Of a stretch of DNA of 64,000 nt, positions 26,004 through 34,568 are shown in pieces. Origin of the DNA: Bacteriovoracaceae bacterium (GTDB lineage: Bacteria; Bdellovibrionota; Bacteriovoracia; Bacteriovoracales; Bacteriovoracaceae); assembly GCA_947377285.1 (NCBI GenBank), contig CANCFT010000002.1, positions 62,001 through 126,000 of the forward strand, written 5' to 3'. The notes beneath the pieces were generated by a model. The model made no database searches and was not told the origin of the DNA. It was given only the letters and a program-made list of their open reading frames with translations. The position numbers were made by a program, and so were the translations under genes. Positions within the stretch are counted from its first letter, which is position 1, and each line of letters begins with the position of its first letter.

Positions 26004-26112
26004 AAAATCCTTGCGGATTTAATGGAATGTCCGGAAAAGTTGGACCGACTGGTTCTATTTCAGGTTTTATTGGTGGATAGACTTCAGGTTTTGGTTTAGT
26101 TTTTTTTGTCAT
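25858..26112 (-). CDS. Possible small proline-rich protein overlapping ykgJ antisense
   Basis: An 84-codon reverse frame preceded by a strong ribosome site (TAGGAGT, 5 bp before the ATG at 26112). The first 36 residues, outside the neighbouring gene, are Pro/Glu/Lys-rich (TKPKPEVYPPIKPEIEP), which looks like a real low-complexity tail or linker. The rest runs antisense through the 3' end of the YkgJ-like gene and has no family likeness. Either the protein really overlaps its convergent neighbour, or a functional short gene has lost its normal stop through a frameshift. No signal peptide is seen. Confidence 0.4.
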   Translation of the reverse strand: MTKKTKPKPEVYPPIKPEIEPVGPTFPDIPLNPQGFFTSSYKHKSPALVLFEGDFYTYQDDHCTECISFLHRERNTTHQAFVSR

Positions 26113-26196
26113 ATTTACTCCTACCCATTTATTTTCTAGAATTATACTTCCATTAAATAGGACAAAATTTGAATGATTCTAAGAGTGAAAATATAT

Positions 26197-26859
26197 TTAT
26201 CGATTAATATGGCAAAAATTTAATTGATCTGCATGTTTCTTAAACCAATTGACTAAAAGTTTTTTTCCATTCTTGTCATTTTTACGTAAAGGTCCCCACT
26301 GAAACATTTTTTTTCCAAATAGTTGGCCTTCTAAATCTGGTCTAAGTTTTTTACTATTTTCTTTTTTAGAAATCGGCGCTCCGTTAAGTTGCCATGACAA
26401 TAGTTTAACTCCACAAATTAAATTATCCTGGGCATTGAGTACATTTTGTTCAGGTGGTTTCACTCCACATTGATTTTTTGCCGTTTGCGGGGCAAGCTGG
26501 AGTAAACCATAACTTCGGTGACCTTTACTCATTTTTGATTTTGCTTTTTCATTAAATCCACTTTCAGCTCTTGCTAATGCAGAAAAAAAGACAATCCAAA
26601 AATCACTCTTTTCCTCAAGACTTGCTTTATTATAACCATCACATTCTAAGTCATCCAAATCTTCTTCATCTATTTCTTTAAGAAGTAAAGCCTGTTCCCC
26701 TTCTCGGTATTCAACTTTTTTGAGCTCTTCTAAAATAATAGTACTCCAATCTTTTTTCCAAGAATATTTAATTTTATAAGGAAGGATTTCAAGAGTTGAG
26801 GCCCTTGAGTTGAAACTCATTAGTGTTGAAAAAAAAGTGATTAATATAAAAAACTTCAT
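26197..26859 (-). CDS. Lytic transglycosylase (SLT domain), exported
   Basis: A 220-residue protein with a signal peptide (FFILITFFSTLMSFNSRAS). The SLT-type transglycosylase core is visible: ALARAESGFNEKAKSK (catalytic Glu in ARAESG), then SYGLLQLAPQTAKNQCG and LICGVKLLSW. It would cleave the MurNAc-GlcNAc bond of peptidoglycan with formation of an anhydro end. The ATG at 26859 is chosen over an in-frame TTG at 26889 because only it gives a proper signal peptide. Two cysteines flank the active-site region. It lies 7 bp downstream of the 3D-domain lipoprotein gene, so the two are probably cotranscribed. Confidence 0.85.
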   Translation of the reverse strand: MKFFILITFFSTLMSFNSRASTLEILPYKIKYSWKKDWSTIILEELKKVEYREGEQALLLKEIDEEDLDDLECDGYNKASLEEKSDFWIVFFSALARAESGFNEKAKSKMSKGHRSYGLLQLAPQTAKNQCGVKPPEQNVLNAQDNLICGVKLLSWQLNGAPISKKENSKKLRPDLEGQLFGKKMFQWGPLRKNDKNGKKLLVNWFKKHADQLNFCHINR

Positions 26860-26866
26860 TCGATTT

Positions 26867-27625
26867 TTAATTACTCGTATGCAAATCAATTAAATCTGAA
26901 ATAATTTTTTTATCAGAAATAACAAAAGCTTCAAATGTTTTATCTTTATTACTTTTTATCCATGGAAAAAAAGGAGCAGTGAGGTGAGTTCCAATAAAAA
27001 CATCAACATGATTATCTTTAATCGCCCCGCCTTTGTCGGCCGCTAAAAAATATCCATCATGATAGATCACTCTCCCACTAGTAAGTGTAATTTTTGCCCC
27101 ACGGGCCTCCGGAATATAAAGAACAGTTCCAGGGAGAATTTTAGTTATGTCTGTTGCAAGCGTGCGATAGGGAGCTAATAAATACTGATCAAGTCCATCA
27201 CCATAAGCACCATGTGCCTCTCTAAATTTAGTTCGGCTGACATCAAATTTAAATATTTTTTTACAATCAACTAAATTATCTGTTGTGACTCCAGCATAAT
27301 TAAACGTTTTCGCGTTATTATTTTTATCAATAATTCGAACAGACCCTTCCATTGCGGAATCACACCACTCTCTTAAAGTAAGCCGTGGTCCCAACTCGGT
27401 GCTATTCATATCACGCAAAGAATATTGTCCAGATCCATCGTTAATTTGTGGAAGATAATAATAAGTTCCCCATAAAGTTAACTTTGAAGCAATGTCATTT
27501 ATGGTGGGTTCTCGGAATGAAAAAGTATCTTTGCTTAAAGGATCATTCACTTCAGGGAAATGCTTAGCAGATGCACAGGAAATAAAAATTACTAATGAGA
27601 GCGCCGTGATAAATAGTTTAAACAT
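26867..27625 (-). CDS. Lipoprotein with a C-terminal 3D (MltA-type) domain
   Basis: A 252-residue envelope protein. The N-terminus has a lipoprotein-like signal (LVIFISCASA). The C-terminal part contains LATDITKILPGTVLYIPEARG and DGYFLAADKGGAIKDNHVDVFIG, the three conserved aspartates of the 3D domain in the order used by MltA-type lytic transglycosylases and resuscitation-promoting proteins. The N-terminal 100 residues do not resemble the MltA barrel, so it is not a full MltA. The most likely role is cleavage or remodelling of peptidoglycan together with the SLT protein encoded downstream. Confidence 0.82.
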   Translation of the reverse strand: MFKLFITALSLVIFISCASAKHFPEVNDPLSKDTFSFREPTINDIASKLTLWGTYYYLPQINDGSGQYSLRDMNSTELGPRLTLREWCDSAMEGSVRIIDKNNNAKTFNYAGVTTDNLVDCKKIFKFDVSRTKFREAHGAYGDGLDQYLLAPYRTLATDITKILPGTVLYIPEARGAKITLTSGRVIYHDGYFLAADKGGAIKDNHVDVFIGTHLTAPFFPWIKSNKDKTFEAFVISDKKIISDLIDLHTSN

Positions 27626-27734
27626 TTATTATTTCTCCAATCTCGTCATACTTTTCATTATAAGAGAGTTGAAAAAAAAATGTGTTTCTATTTACGGGCA
27701 ATTTATTCCGAGAATATCAGGGTGCTCTCGTCGG

Positions 27735-28310
27735 TTAAATTTGTGAAATGATGGCGTGAATACCTTGGAAAAAAATGTCATAATTTTGAGATCCTGGAAG
27801 GTGAATAAACGTTCCAGGGATTAATGAATACTTCGTTAAATATAAATAGAGCAGATGATTGCAAACATATTCTCCGGCACTAGTTGAAACCTTAGCAGAG
27901 CATCCACTCTTTTTTGCCATTTCAATTAATTGCAAAACAGGCAGTGTTGTAAAAAGTCCATCAGGACCGTGATTTAGTATTTTTTGGGCCTCTAATAAAA
28001 GTCCATCATTATCTGGAATTCTAGCATCTACCCAATTTATTCCAATTCGCTCTATCGTCAATTCAGTACGGGTCTGAGCATAACCTGTTAAGAGAACTGC
28101 ACTTGGATTAATATTGGTTGTCAACTCATCTAATAATGGAAAAGCTTGAGTGAAACTTACTGGTAAAAGTAAAGTATGAATTTCAAAATCAAAAGTTTGA
28201 AGATTTAGCCAATCAAGTAATTGGGCCGATGGATTAAATGAAGAGCCATCAAAAGGTTCAAAACCTGTAATTAAAATCTTTTTTTTCTTAGTCATTCGGA
28301 TTGAAGTCAT
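27735..28310 (-). CDS. pcp: Pyroglutamyl-peptidase I
   Basis: A 191-residue cysteine peptidase of family C15 that removes N-terminal pyroglutamate. Family landmarks are ILITGFEPFDGSSFNPS at the N-terminus, ERIGINWVDARIPDNDG in the middle, SAGEYVCNHLLYLYL with the catalytic Cys, and GTFIHLPG with the catalytic His. The length fits the family (about 200-215). The ATG at 28310 follows GGAAGAAGAG, though an ATG at 28295 is also possible. It overlaps the DUF1456 gene by 23 bp. The three genes pcp, DUF1456 and VF530 form one overlapping operon. Confidence 0.92.
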   Translation of the reverse strand: MTSIRMTKKKKILITGFEPFDGSSFNPSAQLLDWLNLQTFDFEIHTLLLPVSFTQAFPLLDELTTNINPSAVLLTGYAQTRTELTIERIGINWVDARIPDNDGLLLEAQKILNHGPDGLFTTLPVLQLIEMAKKSGCSAKVSTSAGEYVCNHLLYLYLTKYSLIPGTFIHLPGSQNYDIFFQGIHAIISQI

Positions 28311-28530
28311 CTCTTCTTCCGCGGTTTTTAATGATTAGCCCATTTAAAAAATTTCTTAAAACTTGATCACCACATTCTTTATAATTTGGATGATCGACAC
28401 TTCTAAAAAATGCCGAAAGTTCCGTTTTATTGATTTTGAAATCAACGAGATCTAAGCACTCAATTATATCAGTGTCTTTAAAAGATAAGGCCACTCTTAG
28501 TTTTTTTAAAATATCGTTATTGGTTAACAT
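28288..28530 (-). CDS. DUF1456-family protein (single repeat)
   Basis: An 80-residue cytoplasmic protein matching one DUF1456 repeat: MLTNNDILKKLRVALSFKD, ELSAFFRSVDHPNYKECGDQ and RNFLNGLIIKNRG. Typical DUF1456 proteins, such as YehS, have two tandem copies (about 150-160 residues), so this is a half-length version. The function is unknown. It overlaps the VF530-like gene upstream by 14 bp and pcp downstream by 23 bp. It probably acts as a dimer, replacing the tandem repeats, but this is inference. Confidence 0.88.
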   Translation of the reverse strand: MLTNNDILKKLRVALSFKDTDIIECLDLVDFKINKTELSAFFRSVDHPNYKECGDQVLRNFLNGLIIKNRGRRDDFNPND

Positions 28531-28741
28531 TGATTTCCTTTTTATATGAAATATATAAATTTTCGACTTTTGTTCTTGCCCATGGTGTTCTTCGCAAAAA
28601 AGTTAAACTTGATTTTATACTTGGATCAGTTTTAAAACAATTGATATCAATTAAATTTGCAAGCTCAGGGAATCCATAAAATGCCACTAATTCGTTAAGA
28701 ATTTTTTCTAAAGTGACACCGTGAAGAGGGTTATTGTTCAT
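28517..28741 (-). CDS. VF530-family (DUF2132) small DNA-binding-like protein
   Basis: A 74-residue protein matching VF530: NNPLHGVTLEKILNELV, YGFPELANLI, INCFKTDPSIKSSLTFLRR and TPWARTKVENLYI. Structural work on the Vibrio fischeri protein shows a helical fold with suspected DNA-binding ability; the function is unknown. It is the first gene of the operon with DUF1456 and pcp and overlaps the former by 14 bp. The name of the conserved TPWAR segment, together with length, makes the assignment secure. Confidence 0.9.
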   Translation of the reverse strand: MNNNPLHGVTLEKILNELVAFYGFPELANLIDINCFKTDPSIKSSLTFLRRTPWARTKVENLYISYKKEINVNQ

Positions 28742-28811
28742 AACTTTTTATACATGTCTTCAGACAAATAGTATGCTACTTTTTAAGAATTAATTGCCAA
28801 CGGATGCCTCA

Positions 28812-29639
28812 ATGAAAAAATATTTACCTAAAATTCTTGGCCTACTTTCAAAATACCTCCCCTCTCTTTCTGTTAAAATAGCTTTTCATTTTTTCGCAAC
28901 TCCAGTTCGTACCCCTAGACCCAGTTCTGAAAAACTTTGGTATGAGACAGCTAAAAAATATTTTTTAAAAAATGGAATAGCTGCTTTTGAATGGGGAAAT
29001 CCAAAGGGAGAAATTGTCCTTTTAATCCACGGCTGGAATGGTCGAGGAACTCAAATCGCATCATTTGCTTCAAGTTTGGCTGAAAAAAAATTTAGAGTCA
29101 TCGCTCTCGATGGCCCTGGCCATGGTGAATCTGAAGGCTTTCAAACGAACCCCAGTCACTTCGCCCAATTTATCATAAATGCTCAAGAAGAATTAATTCC
29201 CGGCCAAACTTCAAGAGCACTCATCGCGCACTCATTTGGTGGCGGCTGCAGTGTTTTAGCCGTCGATTTAGGACTTAAAACAAAAGGCTTAGTACTAATA
29301 GCGAGTCCAGCTTTTTATGACCGAGTTGTGCAATTTTTTGTGCGTTCAATGAACCTTTCCCCTAAGGCAACTTCTCTCTTTTTTGAAAAAGTCACCAAAG
29401 TTAGTGGCCTATCTCCAAAAGATTTAAATATTGGACTCATTGGAAAACGATTAACCATTCCTGCTTTAATTATTCATGATAAAAATGACAATGCAGTAGA
29501 TTATCAATCGGCACTTTCCATTCACCAAAACTGGCAAGGTTCTGAATTAATGACTACTGAGGGTCTAGGCCACCGTCGCATTTTGAAAAACCAAGCTGTT
29601 ATCGACCGAGTGACTGACTATATTTCTGCACTAAGTTAA
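28812..29639 (+). CDS. Alpha/beta hydrolase
   Basis: A 275-residue cytoplasmic hydrolase. The fold markers are VLLIHGWNGRGTQ (oxyanion region) near 75, the nucleophile elbow ALIAHSFGGGC near 141, an acid in LIIHDKNDNAVD near 230, and the catalytic His in GLGHRRIL near 256. The N-terminus (KYLPKILGLLSKYLPSL) is a weakly amphipathic helix. The substrate is unknown. ATG at 28812 is used because the earlier in-frame TTG at 28794 is less likely. It is divergent from the VF530-DUF1456-pcp operon with about 70 bp between. Confidence 0.85.
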   Translation: MKKYLPKILGLLSKYLPSLSVKIAFHFFATPVRTPRPSSEKLWYETAKKYFLKNGIAAFEWGNPKGEIVLLIHGWNGRGTQIASFASSLAEKKFRVIALDGPGHGESEGFQTNPSHFAQFIINAQEELIPGQTSRALIAHSFGGGCSVLAVDLGLKTKGLVLIASPAFYDRVVQFFVRSMNLSPKATSLFFEKVTKVSGLSPKDLNIGLIGKRLTIPALIIHDKNDNAVDYQSALSIHQNWQGSELMTTEGLGHRRILKNQAVIDRVTDYISALS

Positions 29640-29659
29640 ATTCTAATTCCAGTTCTTCA

Positions 29660-29688
29660 TTGACCTTTTAGTTATAGGTCACTACAAC
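29660..29688 (+). promoter_or_regulatory. Predicted promoter with internal dyad
   Basis: TTGACC (29660-29665) is followed after 17 bp by TACAAC (29683-29688), a weak -10. The interval contains TGACCT-N9-AGGTCA, a 6-bp inverted repeat at 29661-29681 that could be an operator. A good AGGAG site precedes the ATG at 29718. Confidence 0.35.
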
Positions 29689-29717
29689 CACCTATCTAAA
29701 ATTTTTCAGGAGTCCTA

Positions 29718-30977
29718 ATGAACTTAGCTCATAAATTATGTGCTTTTTTTATACTTTGTTTTGCCCTTAATTCACAAGCTGCTGTTTGGGTTGATAATCA
29801 ATCTTGGAGTCTTCAATATGAAGATGAATATAGTCAATGGATGCAGTCTTCAAAAGTTCATGAAAAATTATTTTCTGATCCAAGTTCACCATATTTCGGA
29901 GTGAGCACTGATTGTGCAGATACGGCCTACGCTTTGCGAGCGATCTTTGCTTTCGAACACCTTCTGCCTTTTGCTATTTACAGCCCATCAGGCTCGAGAA
30001 GTGGAACTGGGTCTCTGAATAACCGCCAAAGTAATTGGGATAATCTTCCAACTAATAAAGAAAGATTAATTGCAATGATCAATGAAATTGGTGACAGCGT
30101 TGGGACCGAAAACCTCGCTTACTTTGATACTTTTCCGGTGGCCATTAAAAGTATCAATCCTGGAACAGTCTTTATGTACAAGATCAAGGCCCGTTTTAAA
30201 AAATTTATCAGACACACTTATAATATTACTGGAATCAATCCAGTTGGAACATTTGAAGTCATCTATTCTACTCAGGCGAATAAAAAGAAAGGACTTCCAC
30301 TTATTAAACGCAACGATAAAGAATTTGATAATGCTCCCACAGATCCCTGGGGATTTAGAAAATTCCGTTGGCCTGAACTCCTAGGTCGCGATTTATCAAC
30401 TATACCTAAAGAATTAGGTCCTTCGACAGAACAATATTCTTTAGTTGCAACACTAGGTCCAGTTGGATTTTTTCAATATGTGAAAAAAACAATTGCAACA
30501 AGTAATGAATCAACTCCTCAAAAATTAGCGCGATTATTTAAGTCAGTTTGTACTGAAGCACAAGCACGAGTTGATTACGTCAACCAAGGTCTTATTCATT
30601 TAAAAGAAACAGATAATAAATGTATGAACTACGAAGAGTTCGATGCTTACTCTACTCCAGTAAGAGACCAAAACCTTAAAGACCTTTTTCTAAAGTTACA
30701 ATCTGCCTATAATGAAGCGTTAGCTGAAGGTGTACTTACAACTACTAATTCAGAACTTATTCATTTCTCTGAAATCATTTTTAAAAACCAAGTTCAGGCC
30801 AATACTGACCTACTTAGTGCGTGCCCAGTAAACTATAAAGTTGGTGCAAGTCTTGATCTCGCTAATCTTTGGAAACGAATGTCTAATGGGTCATTATCAA
30901 GTCATCCCAACGACAATGTTGAAGCTCGCTGGGGAGATAAAACATCTGTTAAAACAAAATGTAAGAGTTGGTATTAA
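29718..30977 (+). CDS. Exported protein with Cys/His pair, function unknown
   Basis: A 419-residue protein with signal peptide (CAFFILCFALNSQAA) and a strong CAGGAG site. The mature N-terminal region has STDCADTAYALRAIFAFE near 60-77, followed much later by FIRHTYNITGI near 170. A Cys at a helix start and a downstream His on a strand resemble papain-like/NlpC-P60 peptidases, but I cannot assign the family. The second half is helical and has pairs of Cys (CTEAQARVDY, NKCMNYEEF, ACPVNY). Cell-wall or peptide hydrolysis is one possibility only. The next gene follows after 6 bp. Confidence 0.6.
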   Translation: MNLAHKLCAFFILCFALNSQAAVWVDNQSWSLQYEDEYSQWMQSSKVHEKLFSDPSSPYFGVSTDCADTAYALRAIFAFEHLLPFAIYSPSGSRSGTGSLNNRQSNWDNLPTNKERLIAMINEIGDSVGTENLAYFDTFPVAIKSINPGTVFMYKIKARFKKFIRHTYNITGINPVGTFEVIYSTQANKKKGLPLIKRNDKEFDNAPTDPWGFRKFRWPELLGRDLSTIPKELGPSTEQYSLVATLGPVGFFQYVKKTIATSNESTPQKLARLFKSVCTEAQARVDYVNQGLIHLKETDNKCMNYEEFDAYSTPVRDQNLKDLFLKLQSAYNEALAEGVLTTTNSELIHFSEIIFKNQVQANTDLLSACPVNYKVGASLDLANLWKRMSNGSLSSHPNDNVEARWGDKTSVKTKCKSWY

Positions 30978-30983
30978 TCGATT

Positions 30984-31646
30984 TTGACGATTAAAAGTAA
31001 AAAATTTAAATCGAAATTACTCATTGTACTTATGATTATACTCATAGGCCTTGGGTATTATGGCCTTCAGAAATTTGCCCATCTTAGTTTTGCGGGTAAA
31101 AGAAATTTAAATTTTTTGAATACATCTTCACCTCCTAAGTTGATCCAACTTGAGGGAACAAAATCGAAAAGTCGAAATTTTGAAAATTCGAAACAAACCA
31201 TTTGTGATGAATTAAGAGTTACTTATCAACATTTTGACCAATTACAAAAAACAAATAATAAGCTGGGCCTAAAGCTAGAGATTCGATTTGAAAATAAACA
31301 TATTCAAATCGATCAAATTATTTATCGCCTCCGTTATTTTATTAAAGATAGCGATGAAGGAGAAATCCAAACTTACCTCGTCTATAGAGAAGATAAACCC
31401 GAAATCCCCACGTTGATTGAAAAAAGTTCTCACCAAAAAGGAAAACTTTATAAAAATTTAGAACAAAAGCTAGATGTAGAAAAAAACGGCGAAATTCTTT
31501 ATAATGAAATAGGTATTAATCAGCAGGTTAACGAAGATAATACTTTATTTCTCCATTATATAAATAATCAATTAATGGGCATTCAAGGTTTACATCTTAT
31601 TGAAAAAATTTCCCAAAATATCGAATGCCATTTTCAGCAAGAATGA
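30984..31646 (+). CDS. Membrane-anchored hypothetical protein
   Basis: A 220-residue protein with one N-terminal membrane helix (LLIVLMIILIGLGYYGL, about 12-28) and a soluble region outside the cytoplasm with few cysteines. The start is a TTG six bases after the preceding stop; it is supported by coupling and lack of another start before the membrane helix. No family is recognised. It is probably cotranscribed with the Cys/His exported protein, which it may help to localise. Its end overlaps the convergent mepA gene by 13 bp. Confidence 0.55.
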   Translation: MTIKSKKFKSKLLIVLMIILIGLGYYGLQKFAHLSFAGKRNLNFLNTSSPPKLIQLEGTKSKSRNFENSKQTICDELRVTYQHFDQLQKTNNKLGLKLEIRFENKHIQIDQIIYRLRYFIKDSDEGEIQTYLVYREDKPEIPTLIEKSSHQKGKLYKNLEQKLDVEKNGEILYNEIGINQQVNEDNTLFLHYINNQLMGIQGLHLIEKISQNIECHFQQE

Positions 31647-32374
31647 TCGTCTTGGGCCATTTCTATTTGAATCGATAATTCATCACAGCCACTTCCCTCT
31701 CCTGGCTTACTTTGAGGTATGCAATTATGATCATTTATTGGACATTCTAATCGCATGTGAAAATGAGTACGGTGTAAGTCTTGAGGTCTGAGTCTTCTTA
31801 GAGTTTCAATAACCGATGGTTTTTTGATTTCACCATTATTTAAGGCATAAACGCAGAGTTCTTTTTTTACAGCTTGGTCGACAAAAATCCGAGTTACTGG
31901 AGTGTTGTGCACTAAGTAATTTAGAAGTGCAAAATTTCTTTCTGTATTAAAATTTTTTGAAACACTACTAGCTCCAATGACAAAATCTTCATCCCAATCC
32001 ATAGCATTCGGAGATTGGACATAATGATTTTTTCGTAAATAGACAATATCGCCATCTAATCCATTTTGATGACTTGAATGTCCTTCTGCGAGACCACCTT
32101 CTTTCATCGAGAGGTCACCCACTTGTAGAATTTCAGAATCTGGAAATTGATTTTTTATAAATTCAGAAGCAAGTGTAAGTGCTTCATGCATTTCCTCACT
32201 TGTGTAGAGTCTATCTCGCGAAACAAAAAGTTTTTGAATAGGAATATTTTTTTCAAAGACACTTTTGGCATTTTTAAGACTACCGTTGGAATAATATCCA
32301 ATAGACTCAGAGGCAACAGCTGACGTCAAAAGCATATTGGCAAATAAAATCCAGAGAATTGAAAAAATCTTCAT
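31634..32374 (-). CDS. mepA: MepA-type penicillin-insensitive murein endopeptidase
   Basis: A 246-residue periplasmic metallopeptidase (family M74, LAS-type) with signal peptide (LWILFANMLLTSAVA). The zinc motifs are visible: GHSSHQNGLDGDI near 100-112 (His and Asp ligands) and HFHMRLECP near 208-216 (His-x-His). It would cleave the D-alanyl-meso-diaminopimelate cross-links of peptidoglycan. Cysteines in LECPINDHNC and near the C-terminus fit the disulfides of MepA. The length is a little below that of E. coli MepA (274). It stands alone, convergent with the gene at 30984. In a predatory bacterium such enzymes may act on prey wall, but this is not shown here. Confidence 0.92.
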   Translation of the reverse strand: MKIFSILWILFANMLLTSAVASESIGYYSNGSLKNAKSVFEKNIPIQKLFVSRDRLYTSEEMHEALTLASEFIKNQFPDSEILQVGDLSMKEGGLAEGHSSHQNGLDGDIVYLRKNHYVQSPNAMDWDEDFVIGASSVSKNFNTERNFALLNYLVHNTPVTRIFVDQAVKKELCVYALNNGEIKKPSVIETLRRLRPQDLHRTHFHMRLECPINDHNCIPQSKPGEGSGCDELSIQIEMAQDDHSC

Positions 32375-32503
32375 AAGAAAAGTTTAGCATAGTGAAAAAA
32401 ACTCGCACGATAAATTGTGGAATTCCGAGGTATTAGCGGGTACATAACCAACGCTAGAACTCCAGCATTGAAATAGAGTACGCTCTATGTTATTTAGCCA
32501 CTT

Positions 32504-34060
32504 ATGAACGATGAAACTAAAAGCCCCCAAAAAAATATTTCAGTTGATGATATAATCAAATGTCTATCGGTCCTCGAGACCATAGTCGCCCATAGTGATT
32601 ACTTGGCCGAGCTCACTGAAGAGCAAAGAGTAGCGCTACTCACTGCTGCTGGAAGAATTTCTAGACCAGATAAAAAAGAAATAAAAAAACGCCAAAAAGA
32701 AGTGAAGTTTCATCGCCAAAAGCAAATGGTCGAACAAAATAGATTAAAGCGAGCTTACACCGGCATTAGAAGTGCGCGTGAGTCGGCCGTATTTATGGCC
32801 CCAGAGCAATTAAAAATAGAAAGTGATAAAGCATACACAGAAGCTCCAGAACTCGACAAAGCAAGAAACTGCTATGTCTGCAAAGCTGAGTTCACTAAGC
32901 TGCATTTTTTCTACGATACAATGTGCAAAGAGTGTGGCGATTTTAATTACCACAAACGATTTCAAGGAACTGATCTCACAAATCAAGTAGCACTTATAAC
33001 TGGCTCTCGATTAAAAATTGGGTACCATGCCACTTTGATGATGCTTCGTTCAGGGGCCACAGTCATCGCGACAACCAGATTTCCAGTGGACTCGGCCATA
33101 CGGTTTGCTAAAGAAAAAGATTTTACTGAGTGGAGTGAGCGCCTTCATATTCACGGCCTTGATCTTCGCCATACTCCATCGGTTGAAATTTTTGCCAGCT
33201 TTATTCAACATAAATTTGACCGCCTAGATATTCTCATTAACAACGCTGCTCAAACAGTGAGAAGACCTCCTGGCTTTTATAAACACTTAATGGAAAATGA
33301 ATTACTTAATTTTCATGATATTCCAGCAAACGCCCAAATTATTTTAAAGAATCACCAAGACTTTAAATCAGAATTAAATCAAATCACTCACGGAGATATA
33401 ACTTCTGAAAAAGCCTTGCCAGTTACATGGCATGGAGATGGACCTGGGATTGGAATACGCGCTTCGGCCGAACTTTCACAAGTCCCTTATAGCTACGATA
33501 ACTCTTTAGTGGCTTCTGAAGTTTTTCCTGAAGGCCAGCTCGATGCTGATCTTCAACAAGTTGACCTCAGAAAAACCAATAGCTGGCGGCTTCGTTTAGG
33601 TGAAATTGAAACTCCTGAAATGTTGGAAGTTCAATTGGTCAATGCAGTTGCTCCCTTTGTCCTTTGCAACCGCTTAGTAGGCATGATGAGACGGGACTAC
33701 ACTGGCAAAAAACATATTGTAAATGTCACAGCGATGGAAGGAAAATTTTATCGCTTTAAAAAAGAAGACCGCCATCCTCACACCAATATGGCCAAAGCTG
33801 CACTTAATATGATGACTCATACTTCGGCCTCAGATTTTGCTAAAGACGGAATTTTCATGAATGCCGTTGATACAGGTTGGGTGACTGATGAAGATCCAGC
33901 TGAAATATCTAATATGAAACAAGCCATTCATGACTTTCAACCACCATTAGACATTGTTGATGGTGCCGCTCGAATTTGTGATCCATTCATTGATGGAATT
34001 AATTCTGGTAAACATTGGTGTGGACAGTTTTTAAAAGATTATAAACCCATTGATTGGTAA
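32504..34060 (+). CDS. Atypical short-chain dehydrogenase with N-terminal zinc ribbon
   Basis: A 518-residue protein. Residues 1-120 are charged and helical; a CxxC...CxxC zinc ribbon follows (C123, C126, C141, C144). The SDR Rossmann domain runs from about 159, with [13 protein letters not shown] near 163-175 and NNAAQ near 246. A 90-residue insertion lies in the middle. The canonical YxxxK motif is TNMAK in [12 protein letters not shown] near 463: the lysine is kept but the tyrosine position is threonine, so classical SDR chemistry is doubtful. The protein is presumably an unusual oxidoreductase or a nucleotide-binding protein. It overlaps the next gene by 11 bp, forming a unit of three genes with 34050 and 34565. 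Confidence 0.72.
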   Translation: MNDETKSPQKNISVDDIIKCLSVLETIVAHSDYLAELTEEQRVALLTAAGRISRPDKKEIKKRQKEVKFHRQKQMVEQNRLKRAYTGIRSARESAVFMAPEQLKIESDKAYTEAPELDKARNCYVCKAEFTKLHFFYDTMCKECGDFNYHKRFQGTDLTNQVALITGSRLKIGYHATLMMLRSGATVIATTRFPVDSAIRFAKEKDFTEWSERLHIHGLDLRHTPSVEIFASFIQHKFDRLDILINNAAQTVRRPPGFYKHLMENELLNFHDIPANAQIILKNHQDFKSELNQITHGDITSEKALPVTWHGDGPGIGIRASAELSQVPYSYDNSLVASEVFPEGQLDADLQQVDLRKTNSWRLRLGEIETPEMLEVQLVNAVAPFVLCNRLVGMMRRDYTGKKHIVNVTAMEGKFYRFKKEDRHPHTNMAKAALNMMTHTSASDFAKDGIFMNAVDTGWVTDEDPAEISNMKQAIHDFQPPLDIVDGAARICDPFIDGINSGKHWCGQFLKDYKPIDW

Positions 34061-34568
34061 TTTTTTTCCACTGATACTTTATATTGGCTTGATCATCGTT
34101 TTTTCTTTGATTAAATTTCCAGCCATAGAAAATAAGACACTCAATTTCTTTAAAGCTTTTTTTCCTTCATGGAAATTTTTTGATGAGAGTGTGAATACTC
34201 CGGTGCTTTTAATTCGCACCCAAAACAATGAGACACTAAGTGATTGGCAAGTCGCTTATCCACCTCCAAAGACAAAATGGTTTCATTTTCTCTTAAACCC
34301 ACAAGGGAATTTCTACTTAGCTTTCCACTCACATATTCAACAACTTCTTGGAGAGCTTACACTGTGTGATGAAGATGAAACAAAAAGCTTTCACAAACTT
34401 GTAACTTATAAAACGACCGTTAACTTCGCACGCTTTAAAGTATTGCAATTATCAGCTGAAGCAGAATATTTTCAATTTAAAATCAGCAATATTGAATATA
34501 TTGATAATTTTAACTTTCAAGTTCTAGATGACATTTTGATATCGCCTTTAACGGAGATAAACGAATGA
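34050..34568 (+). CDS. Membrane-anchored hypothetical protein, partner of HTTM-like gene
   Basis: A 172-residue protein with one N-terminal membrane helix ([16 protein letters not shown]) and a soluble remainder of mixed strand character. The start is a TTG overlapping the end of the SDR gene; it is accepted because it is the only start before the membrane segment, though there is no Shine-Dalgarno sequence. The motif [19 protein letters not shown] has no clear homologue in memory. Its stop overlaps the start of the HTTM-like gene by 4 bp. Proteins of this shape commonly accompany HTTM membrane proteins, so they may act together. Confidence 0.6.
   Translation: MIGNFFPLILYIGLIIVFSLIKFPAIENKTLNFFKAFFPSWKFFDESVNTPVLLIRTQNNETLSDWQVAYPPPKTKWFHFLLNPQGNFYLAFHSHIQQLLGELTLCDEDETKSFHKLVTYKTTVNFARFKVLQLSAEAEYFQFKISNIEYIDNFNFQVLDDILISPLTEINE

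Noticed and set aside
26006-26021. Small hairpin AAATCC-TTGC-GGATTT after the second ykgJ gene
   Set aside because: Only 6 bp of stem and no T run follow, so it is not a credible terminator.
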